Positions 52,544 through 64,000 of a stretch of DNA of 64,000 nt are shown here, in pieces; position 1 is the stretch's first letter; every line of letters starts with the position of its first letter. Under the pieces are notes generated by a model that ran no database searches, was not told the origin of the DNA, and saw nothing but the letters and a program-made list of their open reading frames with translations. The position numbers and the translations under genes are program-made. Source of the DNA: Burkholderia sp. Bp9142 (GTDB lineage Bacteria; Pseudomonadota; Gammaproteobacteria; Burkholderiales; Burkholderiaceae); NCBI RefSeq assembly GCF_003853415.1, contig NZ_QTPP01000021.1, forward strand, positions 62,001 through 126,000. The letters are read 5' to 3'.

Positions 52544-54256
52544 TTACTGGTTCTGGCCGTCGAGCTTCGCCTTCAGCAGCGCGCCGAGGTTGGTCGTACC
52601 GGTCGCGGCAGCGCTGGTGTCCGACTGCAGGCCGCGGATCGCTTCCTGTTGTTCAGCCGAATCCTTCGCCTTGATCGACAGGTTGATGCCACGCGACTTG
52701 CGATCGATGTTGATCACCATCGCGTTGACCTTGTCACCTTCCTTCAGCACGTTGCGTGCGTCTTCGACGCGATCCTGCGAGATTTCCGATGCACGCAGGT
52801 AGCCTTCGATGTCGCCCGTCAGCGTGACGACAGCGCCCTTCGCATCGACCGACTTCACCACGCCGTCGACGATCGAACCCTTGTCGTTCATTGCAACGTA
52901 GTTGCTGAACGGGTCGCCTTCGAGCTGCTTGATGCCGAGCGAAATACGCTCCTTCTCGACGTCGATGCCGAGCACGATCGCTTCGACTTCGTCGCCCTTC
53001 TTGTACTTGCGAACGGCTTCTTCGCCGGCTTCGCTCCACGACAGGTCCGACAGGTGGACCAGGCCGTCGATGCCGCCCGGCAGACCGATGAACACGCCGA
53101 AGTCGGTGATCGACTTGATTGCGCCCGTGATCTTGTCGCCCTTCTTGAAGTTGCGGCTGAAGTCATCCCACGGATTCGGCTTGCACTGCTTCATGCCGAG
53201 GCTGATACGACGACGGTCTTCGTCGATCTCGAGGACCATGACTTCGACTTCGTCGCCCAGCTGGACAACCTTCGACGGCGCAACGTTCTTGTTGGTCCAG
53301 TCCATTTCCGACACGTGGACGAGGCCTTCGATGCCCGATTCCACTTCGACGAACGCGCCGTAGTCGGTGATGTTCGTGACCTTGCCGAACAGGCGCGTGC
53401 CCGACGGGTAACGGCGCGAGATGCCTTCCCACGGATCGTCGCCCAGTTGCTTGATGCCCAGCGAGACGCGGTTCTTTTCCTGGTCGAACTTGAGGATCTT
53501 CGCGGTGACTTCCTGGCCAACCGACAGGACTTCGCTCGGGTGACGCACACGACGCCATGCGATGTCGGTGATGTGCAGCAGGCCGTCGATGCCGCCGAGG
53601 TCGACGAACGCGCCGTAGTCGGTGATGTTCTTGACCACGCCGTTGACGATCGCGCCTTCCTTCAGCGTCTCGAGCAGCTTCGCGCGCTCTTCGCCTTGCG
53701 TTGCTTCGATCACTGCACGACGCGACAGCACGACGTTGTTACGCTTGCGATCGAGCTTGATCACGCGGAACTCGAGCGTCTTGCCTTCGTACGGGGTCGT
53801 GTCCTTGACCGGACGCGTGTCGACCAGCGAACCCGGCAGGAACGCGCGGATGCCGTTGACCATCACGGTCATGCCGCCCTTCACCTTGCCGGTGATCGTG
53901 CCGGTGACGAGTTCGTTGTTGTCGAGGGCCTTTTCCAGCGACAGCCACGATGCAAGGCGCTTCGCCTTGTCGCGCGACAGGATCGTGTCGCCGTAGCCGT
54001 TTTCGAGTGCGTCGATCGCGACGGACACGAAATCGCCCGACTGCACCTCAACCTCGCCCTGATCGTTCAGGAATTCCTCGATCGGAATGTAAGCCTCGGA
54101 CTTCAGGCCTGCATTGACGACCACGAAGTTGTGGTCGACGCGCACGACTTCGGCGGAAATCACTTCGCCGGCGCGCATGTCTTGGCGGGTCAGCGACTCT
54201 TCGAACAGAGCCGCAAAGGATTCGGTATTCGGGGTGGAGGTTTGCAGGTCGGACAT
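52544..54256 (-). CDS. rpsA: 30S ribosomal protein S1
   Basis: S1 binds mRNA on the 30S subunit and assists initiation on many messages. The 570-residue protein has six S1 (OB-fold) domains, with repeated elements such as [31 protein letters not shown] and [30 protein letters not shown]. The frame is open to 54355; the start at 54256 gives the conserved [22 protein letters not shown]. cmk lies 141 bp upstream and ihfB 22 bp downstream. Confidence 0.98.
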   Translation of the reverse strand: MSDLQTSTPNTESFAALFEESLTRQDMRAGEVISAEVVRVDHNFVVVNAGLKSEAYIPIEEFLNDQGEVEVQSGDFVSVAIDALENGYGDTILSRDKAKRLASWLSLEKALDNNELVTGTITGKVKGGMTVMVNGIRAFLPGSLVDTRPVKDTTPYEGKTLEFRVIKLDRKRNNVVLSRRAVIEATQGEERAKLLETLKEGAIVNGVVKNITDYGAFVDLGGIDGLLHITDIAWRRVRHPSEVLSVGQEVTAKILKFDQEKNRVSLGIKQLGDDPWEGISRRYPSGTRLFGKVTNITDYGAFVEVESGIEGLVHVSEMDWTNKNVAPSKVVQLGDEVEVMVLEIDEDRRRISLGMKQCKPNPWDDFSRNFKKGDKITGAIKSITDFGVFIGLPGGIDGLVHLSDLSWSEAGEEAVRKYKKGDEVEAIVLGIDVEKERISLGIKQLEGDPFSNYVAMNDKGSIVDGVVKSVDAKGAVVTLTGDIEGYLRASEISQDRVEDARNVLKEGDKVNAMVINIDRKSRGINLSIKAKDSAEQQEAIRGLQSDTSAAATGTTNLGALLKAKLDGQNQ

Positions 54257-54397
54257 AAAAATCTGATTGTGCATGGTTCGCTGTGCCACGCCGGCCGGAA
54301 TGGCAGGCTGAAAGGGCCAGATCGAAATCCACACGGGGTTAAGGGTTCGAAACACGCTTGGCGCTCACGCGCGAAGCACCTACTGCTGCCCGCCTTC

Positions 54398-55084
54398 TCA
54401 GGCGGGCTGGCCGAGCGCCCGGTACCACTGCAGCACCTGGTCGACAGCCTCGTCGACCGAAAGCGCCGACGTATCGAGCAGCCTGGCATCTGCCGCGGGC
54501 TTCAGCGGCGCGGCCGCGCGATTGCTGTCGCGCGCGTCACGTTCACGAAGATCCCGGAGCAAGTCATCTATATTAGCAGAAAAACCTTTTTGCATCAATT
54601 GCTTATACCGTCTGGCCGCGCGCGCCTCGGCGCTGGCCGTCAGGAACACCTTCAGCACGGCGTCCGGGAAGATCACGGTGCCCATGTCGCGCCCGTCGGC
54701 GACGAGGCCCGGCGTCTTGCGGAACGCGCGCTGGCGCGCCACGAGCGCGGTGCGCACCGGCCCGTGCACGGCAATCGCCGACGCGCGGTTGCCGACTGCT
54801 TCGGCGCGGATGTCGTTCGACACGTCGACGCCGTCGAGCTGCGCGCAGCCCTCGCGGAACGTGATGTGAAGATCGTCGATCAGCTTCACGAGCGCGTCGA
54901 TGTCCTCCGCCGCGATGCCGTAGCGCACGCTCGCGAGCGCCGCGAGACGGTACAGCGCGCCGCTGTCGAGCAGGTGGAAGCCGAGATGCGCGGCGACGAG
55001 CGCCGCGACGGTCCCCTTGCCGGAAGCGGTCGGACCGTCGATCGTGATGACGGGAGTCGGGTGAAAGGGTCGGGTCGATTTCAT
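54398..55084 (-). CDS. cmk: Cytidylate kinase
   Basis: Cmk phosphorylates CMP and dCMP. The 228-residue protein has the P-loop [19 protein letters not shown] (about 18-36), the [20 protein letters not shown] substrate region and [29 protein letters not shown], the LID-containing block. It lies 13 bp downstream of aroA and upstream of rpsA, a common gene order. Confidence 0.97.
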   Translation of the reverse strand: MKSTRPFHPTPVITIDGPTASGKGTVAALVAAHLGFHLLDSGALYRLAALASVRYGIAAEDIDALVKLIDDLHITFREGCAQLDGVDVSNDIRAEAVGNRASAIAVHGPVRTALVARQRAFRKTPGLVADGRDMGTVIFPDAVLKVFLTASAEARAARRYKQLMQKGFSANIDDLLRDLRERDARDSNRAAAPLKPAADARLLDTSALSVDEAVDQVLQWYRALGQPA

Positions 55085-55097
55085 CGGGTCAGTCGGG

Positions 55098-56402
55098 TCA
55101 GGCTTTGGCGAGCGCGGCGAAGCGGTCGAAATAGTCGGGGAACGTCTTGCCGACGCACTTCGGATCGTTGATCCGCACGGGCACGCCGCCCAGGCTGACG
55201 AGCGAGAAGCACATCGCCATCCGGTGATCGTCGTACGTGTCGATCGCCGCGTTCGGCGTGAGCTTTTCCGGCGGCGTGACGATCAGATAGTCGGCGCCTT
55301 CCTCGACGGTCGCGCCGACCTTGCGCAGTTCGGTCGCCATCGCGGCGATACGATCGGTTTCCTTCACGCGCCAGCTCGCGATGTTGCGCAGCGTACTGGT
55401 GCCGCTCGCGAACAGCGCCGCGACCGCGATCGTCATCGCCGCGTCGGGAATCAGGTTGAAGTCCATGTCGATCGGGTCGAGCTTGCCGTGGTCGTAGCCG
55501 ATGCCGCGCACCTCGATCCAGTCGTCGCCCATCGAGACGTTCGCGCCCATCTGCATCAGTGCATTCGCGAAGCCGACGTCGCCCTGGATGCTCGCGCGCC
55601 CCACGCCCTCGACGCGCAGCGGACCGCCGCCGAGCGCGCCGGCCGCGAGGAAGTACGAGGCCGACGACGCATCGCCCTCGACCATGATGCGCCCCGGCGA
55701 ACGGTAGCGGACGCCGGCCGGCACGACGAAGCGCTGCCAGCCGTCGCGCTCGACGGTCACGCCGAAGCGCTCCATCAGCCGGATCGTGATGTCGATGTAC
55801 GGCTTCGAGATCAGCTCGCCGTCGACTTCGACGACGATCCTGCCATCCTTCGCCTTCACGAGCGGCAGCGTCATCAGCAACGCGGTGAGGAACTGGCTCG
55901 ACACGTCACCGCGCACGCGGATCGGCGCGTCGACCGTGATGGCCGCTGGCTTGATCCGCAGCGGCGGAAAGCCTTCGTTCTGCTCGTAGTCGATCTGCGC
56001 ACCGATCTGCCGCAGGCCATCGACGAGGTCGCCGATCGGCCGCTCGTGCATGCGCGGCACGCCGTGCACACGATAGTCGCCGCCGTTGACCGCAAGCGCC
56101 GCCGTCAACGGCCGCACCGCCGTGCCCGCATTGCCGAGGAACAGGTCGGCAGTCTTCGCCGTGAACGCGCCGCGCGTGCCGGTGACGACACAGGTGTCGC
56201 CCTCGCGCGCGAGCCTCACGCCGAGCTTGCCGAGCGCATCGAGCATCACGCGCGTGTCGTCGGAATCCAGCAGGTTGGTGATCGTCGTGTCGCCTTCGGC
56301 AAGCGCCGCGAGCAGCAGCACGCGGTTCGAGATGCTTTTCGAGCCGGGCAGGCGCACGGTGCCCGAAGCGCTGGAATACGGGCCGAGATCGAGATAGTCC
56401 AT
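55098..56402 (-). CDS. aroA: 5-enolpyruvylshikimate-3-phosphate synthase
   Basis: AroA condenses shikimate-3-phosphate and PEP in the shikimate pathway. The 434-residue protein has the motif [20 protein letters not shown] (about 19-38), [20 protein letters not shown] (about 93-112) and the C-terminal [22 protein letters not shown] and [11 protein letters not shown] blocks. The start at 56402 follows the family pattern MDYLDLGP. It is 13 bp downstream of tyrA. Its class (I or II) cannot be told with certainty here. Confidence 0.97.
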   Translation of the reverse strand: MDYLDLGPYSSASGTVRLPGSKSISNRVLLLAALAEGDTTITNLLDSDDTRVMLDALGKLGVRLAREGDTCVVTGTRGAFTAKTADLFLGNAGTAVRPLTAALAVNGGDYRVHGVPRMHERPIGDLVDGLRQIGAQIDYEQNEGFPPLRIKPAAITVDAPIRVRGDVSSQFLTALLMTLPLVKAKDGRIVVEVDGELISKPYIDITIRLMERFGVTVERDGWQRFVVPAGVRYRSPGRIMVEGDASSASYFLAAGALGGGPLRVEGVGRASIQGDVGFANALMQMGANVSMGDDWIEVRGIGYDHGKLDPIDMDFNLIPDAAMTIAVAALFASGTSTLRNIASWRVKETDRIAAMATELRKVGATVEEGADYLIVTPPEKLTPNAAIDTYDDHRMAMCFSLVSLGGVPVRINDPKCVGKTFPDYFDRFAALAKA

Positions 56403-56415
56403 GGGAATCGTCCTG

Positions 56416-57342
56416 TTATTTCTTGACCGGTTCGGCAGCGGGCTGCGCGCCGCGCTCCTGCCATGCCTTGCGTGCGGCGCGCGAGCGCGTGAACACGGCT
56501 TCGAGCGCCGCGCCGTCGCCGGCGTCGATCGCCGCACGCAGCCGTGCGAGCACGCGCGTGTAGCCGTCGAGCTCGTCGAGCAGCGCGGCGCGATTCGCGA
56601 CGCACACGTCGCGCCACATTTCCGGGCTCGACGCCGCGATCCGCGTGAAGTCGCGGAAGCCGCCCGCCGCGTACGAGAATTTCAGTTCGGCATCCGCCTC
56701 GCCGAGGATCTGCTCGACGAGCGCGAACGACAGCACGTGCGGCAGATGACTGATCGACGCGAACACGCGATCGTGCTGCTCGGTACTCATCGTGCGCACG
56801 TCGGCGCCGGTGGCCCGCCACATCGCGTCGATCCGCGCGACCGATGCGGGCGCATTCTCCGGCAGCGGGCACAGCACGACGTTGCGGCCGACGTACAGAT
56901 CCGGCAGCGCAGCTTCGACGCCGCTCGACTCGCGCCCGGCGATCGGGTGGCCCGGCACGAACTGCGGGATCCGCGCGCCGAGCACTTCACGTGCCGCCGC
57001 AACGACGTCGGACTTGGTGCTGCCCGCGTCGGTGACGATCGTCGCGGCGTCGAGCCACGGCGCGATGCGCGCGAGCAACGGGCCCGTTTGCGCGACGGGT
57101 GCGGCCAGCAGCACGAGATCGGCGCCGGCAAGCGCGTCGCGCAGCTGCGCATCGTCGTCGAGCGCCGCTGCACGATCGATCACGCCGAGTGTGAGCGCGC
57201 GCTCGACCGAGGCACGCGAACGGCCGACGCCGACGACTTCGCCCGCGCCGCCCGGCGCGCGCTCGCGCAGTGCGCGCGCCAGCGATCCGCCGATCAGGCC
57301 GACGCCGAAGATGACCAGTTTGTTGAATGCAAAGCCTGACAC
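56416..57342 (-). CDS. tyrA: Prephenate dehydrogenase
   Basis: TyrA converts prephenate to 4-hydroxyphenylpyruvate with NAD(P). The 308-residue protein begins near GTG 57342: [20 protein letters not shown], with the Rossmann motif [10 protein letters not shown] at about 12-21, [11 protein letters not shown], the conserved [16 protein letters not shown] (substrate His) and [12 protein letters not shown] blocks. The start is uncertain; GTG at 57342 gives the family N-terminus but has no clear Shine-Dalgarno, and the frame is open to 57504. pheA ends 187 bp upstream, so it lies between pheA and aroA. Confidence 0.93.
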   Translation of the reverse strand: MSGFAFNKLVIFGVGLIGGSLARALRERAPGGAGEVVGVGRSRASVERALTLGVIDRAAALDDDAQLRDALAGADLVLLAAPVAQTGPLLARIAPWLDAATIVTDAGSTKSDVVAAAREVLGARIPQFVPGHPIAGRESSGVEAALPDLYVGRNVVLCPLPENAPASVARIDAMWRATGADVRTMSTEQHDRVFASISHLPHVLSFALVEQILGEADAELKFSYAAGGFRDFTRIAASSPEMWRDVCVANRAALLDELDGYTRVLARLRAAIDAGDGAALEAVFTRSRAARKAWQERGAQPAAEPVKK

Positions 57343-57529
57343 GACAAGAGCCAAGTGACGCGCGCGGAACGATGCCCCGCGCGCGGAAGTCCAGATCCCG
57401 GGCAACGGGCCCGCACCCGGCGCGACCCGCGCCGGATACCGCCCGAACCCGCCTACGGCAGTGCCGGCCGGCCTGCCCCTGCCCGCTTCGCCGCGCCGCC
57501 TCACGGTGCAGGCGACGGGCCGCCGCGCG

Positions 57530-58612
57530 TCAGCGCGCGCGCGGATACGAACCGAGTATCTTCAGGAACGCGGCCTTCTGGCCGAGCTCCGCAAGCGCGG
57601 CGGCCACGGCCGCCTCGTCCCGATGCCCTTCGATGTCGATGTAGAAGTAATACTCCCACGTGCCGACGCGCGCCGGACGCGACTCGAAGCGCGTCATCGA
57701 CACGCCGTGCCGCGCGAGCGGTTCGAGCAGCTTGAACACGGCGCCCGGCTCGTTCTTCACCGATACGATCAGCGAGGTCTGGTCGTGACCGCTCTGCCCG
57801 GACGGCTGCTTGCCGATGATCACGAAGCGCGTGCGGTTATGCGGATCGTCCTGAATCAGCGAGAACGCGATCTGCAGCCCGTAGTGTGCGGCCGCGCGGT
57901 CGCCCGCGATCGCCGCAACGCTCGGGTCGGCCGCCGCGAGACGCGCGGCTTCCGCGTTGCTCGACACCGCTTGCCGCTCGAGCTGCGGCGCGTTCGCGGC
58001 AAGCCACTGCTGGCATTGCGCGAGCGCCTGCGCATGCGCGCAGACACGCGTCAGGCCATCGAGCGTGCCGCTCTGCGTGAGCAGGTTGTGATGGATCGGC
58101 AGCGCGAGCTCGCCGCTGATCAGCAACTGGGTCTGCAGCAGCAGGTCGAGCGTGCGCGACACCGCGCCTTCGGTCGAGTTCTCGACGGGCGCGATGCCGA
58201 ATGCGGACGCGCCTGCCTCGACCGAGCGGAACACCTCGTCGATCGACGGGCATGGCAGCCCTTCGATCGACTGGCCGAAATACTCGAACATCGCCTGTTC
58301 ACTGTACGTGCCGACCGGCCCGAGGAACGCGACGTGGATCGTCTGCTCGAGCGCACGGCTCGCGGCCATGATCTCGCGCCAGATGGCGCTGATGTGCTCG
58401 CTCGCGAGCGGCCCCGCGCTCATGTCCTGCAGGCGCGCGATCACCTGCAGCTCGCGCTCCGGCCGGAACACCGGCGCGTTGAATTGCTTCTTGACCTCGC
58501 CCACCTCGAGCGCCACCGCCGCGCGCTGGTTGAGAAGCGCGATCAGCTGCGCGTCGATCGCATCGATGCGGTCGCGCAGCGGTTTCAGGCGGGAATTCAG
58601 TTCGTCGTCCAT
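57530..58612 (-). CDS. pheA: Bifunctional chorismate mutase/prephenate dehydratase
   Basis: PheA makes phenylpyruvate from chorismate in two steps. The 360-residue protein has an N-terminal AroQ chorismate mutase domain (about 5-90, LRDRIDAIDAQLIALLNQRA), a prephenate dehydratase domain (about 92-275, FLGPVGTYSEQAMFEYFGQS and GAVSRTLDLLLQTQLLISGELALPIHHNLL), and a C-terminal ACT domain (about 280-355, SLIVSVKNEPGAVFKLLEPLARHGVSMTRFESRPAR) for feedback inhibition by phenylalanine. It is 33 bp downstream of serC. Confidence 0.98.
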   Translation of the reverse strand: MDDELNSRLKPLRDRIDAIDAQLIALLNQRAAVALEVGEVKKQFNAPVFRPERELQVIARLQDMSAGPLASEHISAIWREIMAASRALEQTIHVAFLGPVGTYSEQAMFEYFGQSIEGLPCPSIDEVFRSVEAGASAFGIAPVENSTEGAVSRTLDLLLQTQLLISGELALPIHHNLLTQSGTLDGLTRVCAHAQALAQCQQWLAANAPQLERQAVSSNAEAARLAAADPSVAAIAGDRAAAHYGLQIAFSLIQDDPHNRTRFVIIGKQPSGQSGHDQTSLIVSVKNEPGAVFKLLEPLARHGVSMTRFESRPARVGTWEYYFYIDIEGHRDEAAVAAALAELGQKAAFLKILGSYPRAR

Positions 58613-58645
58613 GCGTTTTGCCGTGCTGTTTGAACAGTGTCGCCG

Positions 58646-59728
58646 TCAGGCGCCGCGCTGTTCGAAATCCTTCATGTACTCGACGAGCGCTTTCACGCCC
58701 GCGAGCGGCACCGCGTTGTAGATCGACGCCCGCATGCCGCCGACGGACTTGTGGCCCTTCAGCTGCAGCAGCCCGCGCGCCTTTGCGCCGGCAAGGAAGT
58801 CTTCATTGCGCGTTTCGTCGGCCAGGAAAAAGGGCACGTTCATTCGCGAACGCACCGCCGGCTCGACCTTGTTCAGATAGAAGCTGCTCGCATCGATCGT
58901 GTCGTAGAGCAGCTTCGCCTTCTCGATATTGCGGGCCTCGATCGCCTCGAGGCCGCCCAGCCGCTTCAGCCACTGGAACACGAGACCCGCGATGTAGATC
59001 GCATAGGTGGGCGGCGTGTTGTACAGCGAGTTGTTCTCGGCGACGGTCTTCCATTCGAACGCGGACGGACAGATCGACAGCGCGCGATCGAGCAGATCCT
59101 CGCGCACGATCACGACCGTCACGCCCGCCATCCCGATGTTCTTCTGCGCGCCGCCGAACAGCACGCCGTACTTCGCGACGTCCATCGGGCGCGACAGGAT
59201 GTGCGACGACACGTCCGCGACGAGCGGCACGTCGCCGAGGTCGGGAATCTCGAACGTCTCGACGCCGTCGATCGTCTCGTTCGTGCACAGATGCACGTAG
59301 GCCGGATCGGCCGACAATTGCCAGTCGGCGCGGGCGGGCGCGCGCGTGAAACCGTCCGCCGTCTTGCCGGAGGCGGCCAGATGCGGCGTGCCGTATTTCT
59401 TCGCTTCGTTGAACGACTTCTGCGACCACGAGCCCGTCACGACGAAGTCGGCGGTCTTGCGCGAACCGAGCAGGTTCATCGGCACGATCGCGTTCTCGGC
59501 AATGCCGCCACCCTGCAGGAACAGGATCCGGTGGCTGGCCGGCACGTCGAGCAGCTCGCGCAGGTCGGCCAGCGCCGCCTCGTGGATCGACATGAATTCC
59601 TTGCCGCGATGGCTCATCTCCATCACGCTCATGCCGCTGCCGTGCCAGTCGAGCATTTCATCGGCGGCCTGCCGCAGCACTTCCTCGGGGAGCGCCGCAG
59701 GACCGGCGGAGAAATTAAAGACGCGCAT
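58646..59728 (-). CDS. serC: Phosphoserine aminotransferase
   Basis: SerC transaminates 3-phosphohydroxypyruvate in serine synthesis and can also act in pyridoxal phosphate synthesis. The 360-residue PLP enzyme shows [15 protein letters not shown] at the N-terminus, the PLP lysine in [10 protein letters not shown] (about 195-204), and [17 protein letters not shown]. It starts the serC-pheA-tyrA-aroA-cmk series on the minus strand, the classical betaproteobacterial arrangement that links serine and aromatic synthesis. Confidence 0.98.
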   Translation of the reverse strand: MRVFNFSAGPAALPEEVLRQAADEMLDWHGSGMSVMEMSHRGKEFMSIHEAALADLRELLDVPASHRILFLQGGGIAENAIVPMNLLGSRKTADFVVTGSWSQKSFNEAKKYGTPHLAASGKTADGFTRAPARADWQLSADPAYVHLCTNETIDGVETFEIPDLGDVPLVADVSSHILSRPMDVAKYGVLFGGAQKNIGMAGVTVVIVREDLLDRALSICPSAFEWKTVAENNSLYNTPPTYAIYIAGLVFQWLKRLGGLEAIEARNIEKAKLLYDTIDASSFYLNKVEPAVRSRMNVPFFLADETRNEDFLAGAKARGLLQLKGHKSVGGMRASIYNAVPLAGVKALVEYMKDFEQRGA

Positions 59729-59854
59729 CGTGAAAACCTCGGGAGGGACGCGACCGGCTTGCCGCCGGCAGAAAGAACCGCGCCAGAAAAGGAATGGCCG
59801 CTTGCGCTCGCGCGCAAACGGCCATTATCGCACTGTCATCAGGCTCCCGCCAAA

Positions 59855-59872
59855 CCCGGCCGAACGGCCGGG
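59855..59872 (-). terminator. Hairpin after the DUF2059 gene
   Basis: CCCGGCCG-AA-CGGCCGGG is a compact palindrome 18 bp past the stop codon of the DUF2059 gene; on the minus strand it is followed only by TTTG, so termination would be modest. Confidence 0.6.
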
Positions 59873-59889
59873 CGGCATGCCCGGACGGC

Positions 59890-60489
59890 TTACTTGCCCG
59901 GCTTGACTGCCGCGACTTCCTTGTCAGCCTGCGCGCGCGTCGCCTGGATCGCTTGCGGCATGTACTTCTGCATCAGGCCGTTGACCACGTCGCGGCCAAC
60001 CTGATCCTGAACCTGGATGAACTTGCGGCCCGTCGGGCTCTTGTAGAACGTCGTCAGATCCTTGATCTCCGACGTGCTGTAGTACTTCGCGTACGCGTCG
60101 TACTGCGCCGACATCGCGTCGTTCTGGAACTGCTGCGTGCCGAACACCTTGCCCGCGCCGTCAACCAGCTTCGGCACGGCATTCTTCTGCAGCGCCGGCA
60201 CGGCGGCCTGCTTCTGCTTGTCGTTCAGCGTCTTGTTTTCCGACAGCGCGTCCGACAGGATCGCCGGCACGAGCTGCTTTGCCTGCATCTCGGCGCTGTT
60301 GCCGATAGCCGACACGAGCTTCGGCGCGTCGATCGCGTCGAGCAGATCCTTGATCGCCGCCTTCTTGTCGGCGTCGATCGGCGCAGCTGCCGCGGTCGCA
60401 GCCGGTGCGGAATTCGACAGCGCTTGCGCCATCGCGAACGTCGGCACCAGTGCAGCCAGCAGAACCAGTTGCTTGAATTGCTTTTGCAT
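59890..60489 (-). CDS. DUF2059 exported protein
   Basis: This is a 199-residue exported protein with a signal peptide (MQKQFKQLVLLAALVPTFAMA, cleavage before QAL) and a DUF2059 domain over about residues 85-180 (VPKLVDGAGKVFGTQQFQNDAMSAQYDAYAKYYSTSEIKDLTTFYKSPTGRKF). Helical and likely periplasmic. The start at 60489 is preferred because AAGGGAG lies five bases before it; the GTG and ATG codons just upstream are too close. It lies between gyrA and serC; no function is known. Confidence 0.9.
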   Translation of the reverse strand: MQKQFKQLVLLAALVPTFAMAQALSNSAPAATAAAAPIDADKKAAIKDLLDAIDAPKLVSAIGNSAEMQAKQLVPAILSDALSENKTLNDKQKQAAVPALQKNAVPKLVDGAGKVFGTQQFQNDAMSAQYDAYAKYYSTSEIKDLTTFYKSPTGRKFIQVQDQVGRDVVNGLMQKYMPQAIQATRAQADKEVAAVKPGK

Positions 60490-60572
60490 CATCACTCCCT
60501 TTTGGAAATATGAATGGTTGCTCGCCGACCGCGGCGCCTGGCGCCCGCGGCGGCTCGAGTCTCATCCGTTCT

Positions 60573-63176
<2,604 letters not shown>

Positions 63177-63249
63177 GTATCCGTATCGTTTCGGAGCGAA
63201 GACGGCGAACGCCTTTCGCGTGGGCGCTGCATGCGCAACGCAACGCGAG

Positions 63250-63277
63250 ATTCTAACATGCGCCCATCAGCCGCCAA
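63250..63277 (-). promoter_or_regulatory. Sigma-70 promoter of gyrA
   Basis: On the minus strand TTGGCG (63277-63272), a 16-bp spacer and TAGAAT (63255-63250) form the promoter, with an extended -10 TGT just before TAGAAT. The predicted leader is about 65 nt. Confidence 0.7.
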
Positions 63278-63579
63278 TTCGCCGCCCCCTCTATATGTAA
63301 ACAGCAAAAATCGCGGCCACGGCGGCGGCACCGATACTGGCGGCGATCGCGCCCTTTCAGATGGCCCCGGGATCCGAGCGCATCCGTTTCACGCACGCGA
63401 GTAAACACTTGCGGCCTTTCGCGCAATTTCGCCGACACACCCTTGACAATCTCTAAAAGTTACGGCAGGCCGGTGTTGCGCATGCACCACAAAGTTGAAG
63501 CGATCTTGGGGTGGGGAGGATTTTTTTTCGTAGGAAGGGAACGATATGGCAAAATGCCAACGCACTGAAAGTTAGACGC
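63278..63579. other. gyrA-ompA intergenic region
   Basis: I see no gene here. Part of it is AT-rich, with an eight-T run at 63521-63528 and a small dyad TGGCA-AAA-TGCCA at 63547-63559. A minus-strand open frame of 93 codons overlaps the ompA start and has no support. Confidence 0.5.
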
Positions 63580-63643
63580 TGCTCGAAGTCTACACAGAGC
63601 GGTGCCGCGTTTTTTGTGCCGCACCAATGTTATACTTCGAGCA
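63580..63643. promoter_or_regulatory. Inverted repeat embracing the OmpA-family promoter
   Basis: TGCTCGAAGT (63580-63589) is perfectly repeated in inverted form as ACTTCGAGCA (63634-63643). The right copy overlaps the 3' half of the -10 box TATACT (63631-63636). A direct repeat GTGCCGC (63602-63608 and 63616-63622) lies between. This looks like a regulated promoter; the binding protein is unknown. Confidence 0.55.
63628..63636 (+). promoter_or_regulatory. Extended -10 promoter of the OmpA-family gene
   Basis: TGTTATACT combines an extended -10 (TG) with TATACT. No good -35 is visible at 16-18 bp upstream, which is normal for an extended -10. Predicted start is near 63643, giving a leader of about 70 nt. 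Confidence 0.65.
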
Positions 63644-63712
63644 ATGTATGACTTGTCACCGTCAACAGGCTCGCAGTAAACCTGCGGTAATCTCAATTTC
63701 GAGAGGAGAAAT

Positions 63713-64000
63713 ATGAATAAACTTTCAAAGCTCGCGTTCATTGCAGCTACCGCAGTTATGGCTGCATCCGCTTCGGCACAGTCGGTGCCGGCGTCGCGTC
63801 AAGCCGTCAACGACAACTGGGTGAACGGCACGGGCGAATGGGTGTGGATGAACGGCACGAACGAGCTCTGCTGGCGTGACGCGTTCTGGACGCCGGCCAC
63901 CGCCAACGCAAAGTGCGATGGCGCACTGGTCGCCCAGGCACCGCAGCCGCCGGTCGCTCCGGCTGCCGCTCCGGCCATCACGAGCCAGAAGATCACGTAC
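63713..64000 (+). CDS. OmpA-family outer-membrane protein (5' part; continues beyond window)
   Basis: Ninety-six N-terminal residues are visible. A signal peptide (MNKLSKLAFIAATAVMAASA, cleavage after SAQ or near ASA|QSV) is followed by NDNWVNGTGEWVWMNGTNELCWRDAFWTPATANAKCDGALV and an Ala/Pro-rich linker. In Burkholderia this head precedes a C-terminal OmpA peptidoglycan-binding domain and the gene sits beside gyrA; the OmpA domain itself lies outside the window. GAGAGGAG precedes the start by three to ten bases. The two cysteines (about C44 and C55) may form a disulfide. Confidence 0.85.
   Translation, partial: MNKLSKLAFIAATAVMAASASAQSVPASRQAVNDNWVNGTGEWVWMNGTNELCWRDAFWTPATANAKCDGALVAQAPQPPVAPAAAPAITSQKITY

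Noticed and set aside
63460-63741. 93-codon minus-strand frame over the ompA promoter
   Set aside because: It overlaps the ompA start and promoter; no Shine-Dalgarno or domain.

Overview
The window is a 64 kb, GC-rich, gene-dense stretch of a betaproteobacterial primary chromosome. Gene content and order (cysM-comEA-hldD-hldA-ugd-lapB-lapA-ihfB-rpsA-cmk-aroA-tyrA-pheA-serC-gyrA followed by an OmpA-family gene; rpsP-rimM-trmD-rplS; folA, thyA, fumC, metNIQ, etfBA) point to Burkholderia, most likely the B. cepacia complex, chromosome 1. This assignment is inferred from recognised proteins and synteny; no database was searched. I find no rRNA, CRISPR, prophage, integrase or transposase. There is one tRNA (Asn, GTT).

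Layout. 1-4.4 kb: a 2-hydroxyacid dehydrogenase (cut by the left edge), an NhaD-type antiporter, an orphan LutC and pncB, all on the minus strand. 4.6-9.5 kb: ferredoxin fdxA, tRNA-Asn with a clear sigma-70 promoter and terminator, creA, an AraC regulator beside azlCD, and two unknown genes. 9.7-14.8 kb: an S4 RNA-binding protein, a MATE pump, fumC, a hotdog thioesterase, a 45-residue micro-ORF and an ArsR-type regulator. 15-17.5 kb: a large secreted FecR/DUF6600 protein with repeats. 17.6-21.8 kb: thyA and folA (the thymidylate/folate pair) separated by a VpsR-like sigma-54 activator and a divergent small exported protein with a sigma-54-type promoter. 21.8-29.7 kb: housekeeping genes (tldE/pmbA, darP, mog, orn, an M48 protease, rsgA, a DUF2007 protein, a CobD/CbiB-like membrane protein, a NUDIX CoA pyrophosphatase). 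29.7-32.1 kb: the rpsP-rimM-trmD-rplS translation operon. 32.2-37.1 kb: a PQQ-type sugar dehydrogenase, a TM2 protein, a PA0069-like radical SAM protein behind a LexA-like palindrome, and divergent lrp/dadA. 37.4-42 kb: etfBA and metNIQ. 42-46.9 kb: a lipase-like hydrolase, an HDAC-like deacetylase, mltB, cysM and comEA. 47-54.3 kb: LPS and envelope genes (hldD, hldA, ugd, lapB, lapA), ihfB and rpsA. 54.4-63.2 kb: cmk, the aromatic amino acid genes aroA-tyrA-pheA with serC, a DUF2059 protein and gyrA. The right edge cuts an OmpA-family gene.

Most of the window is conserved core genome. The points that stand out are small: (i) the sigma-54 activator with a divergent sigma-54-type promoter and several dyads; (ii) an insertion-sequence-end-like palindrome lodged in the loop of the folA terminator; (iii) a 40-bp perfect palindrome with a near-consensus LexA box before the radical SAM gene; (iv) a terminator-like hairpin abutting a metN start codon that lacks a Shine-Dalgarno; (v) a micro-ORF resembling the first strand of a porin; (vi) an inverted repeat overlapping the -10 of the OmpA-family gene.
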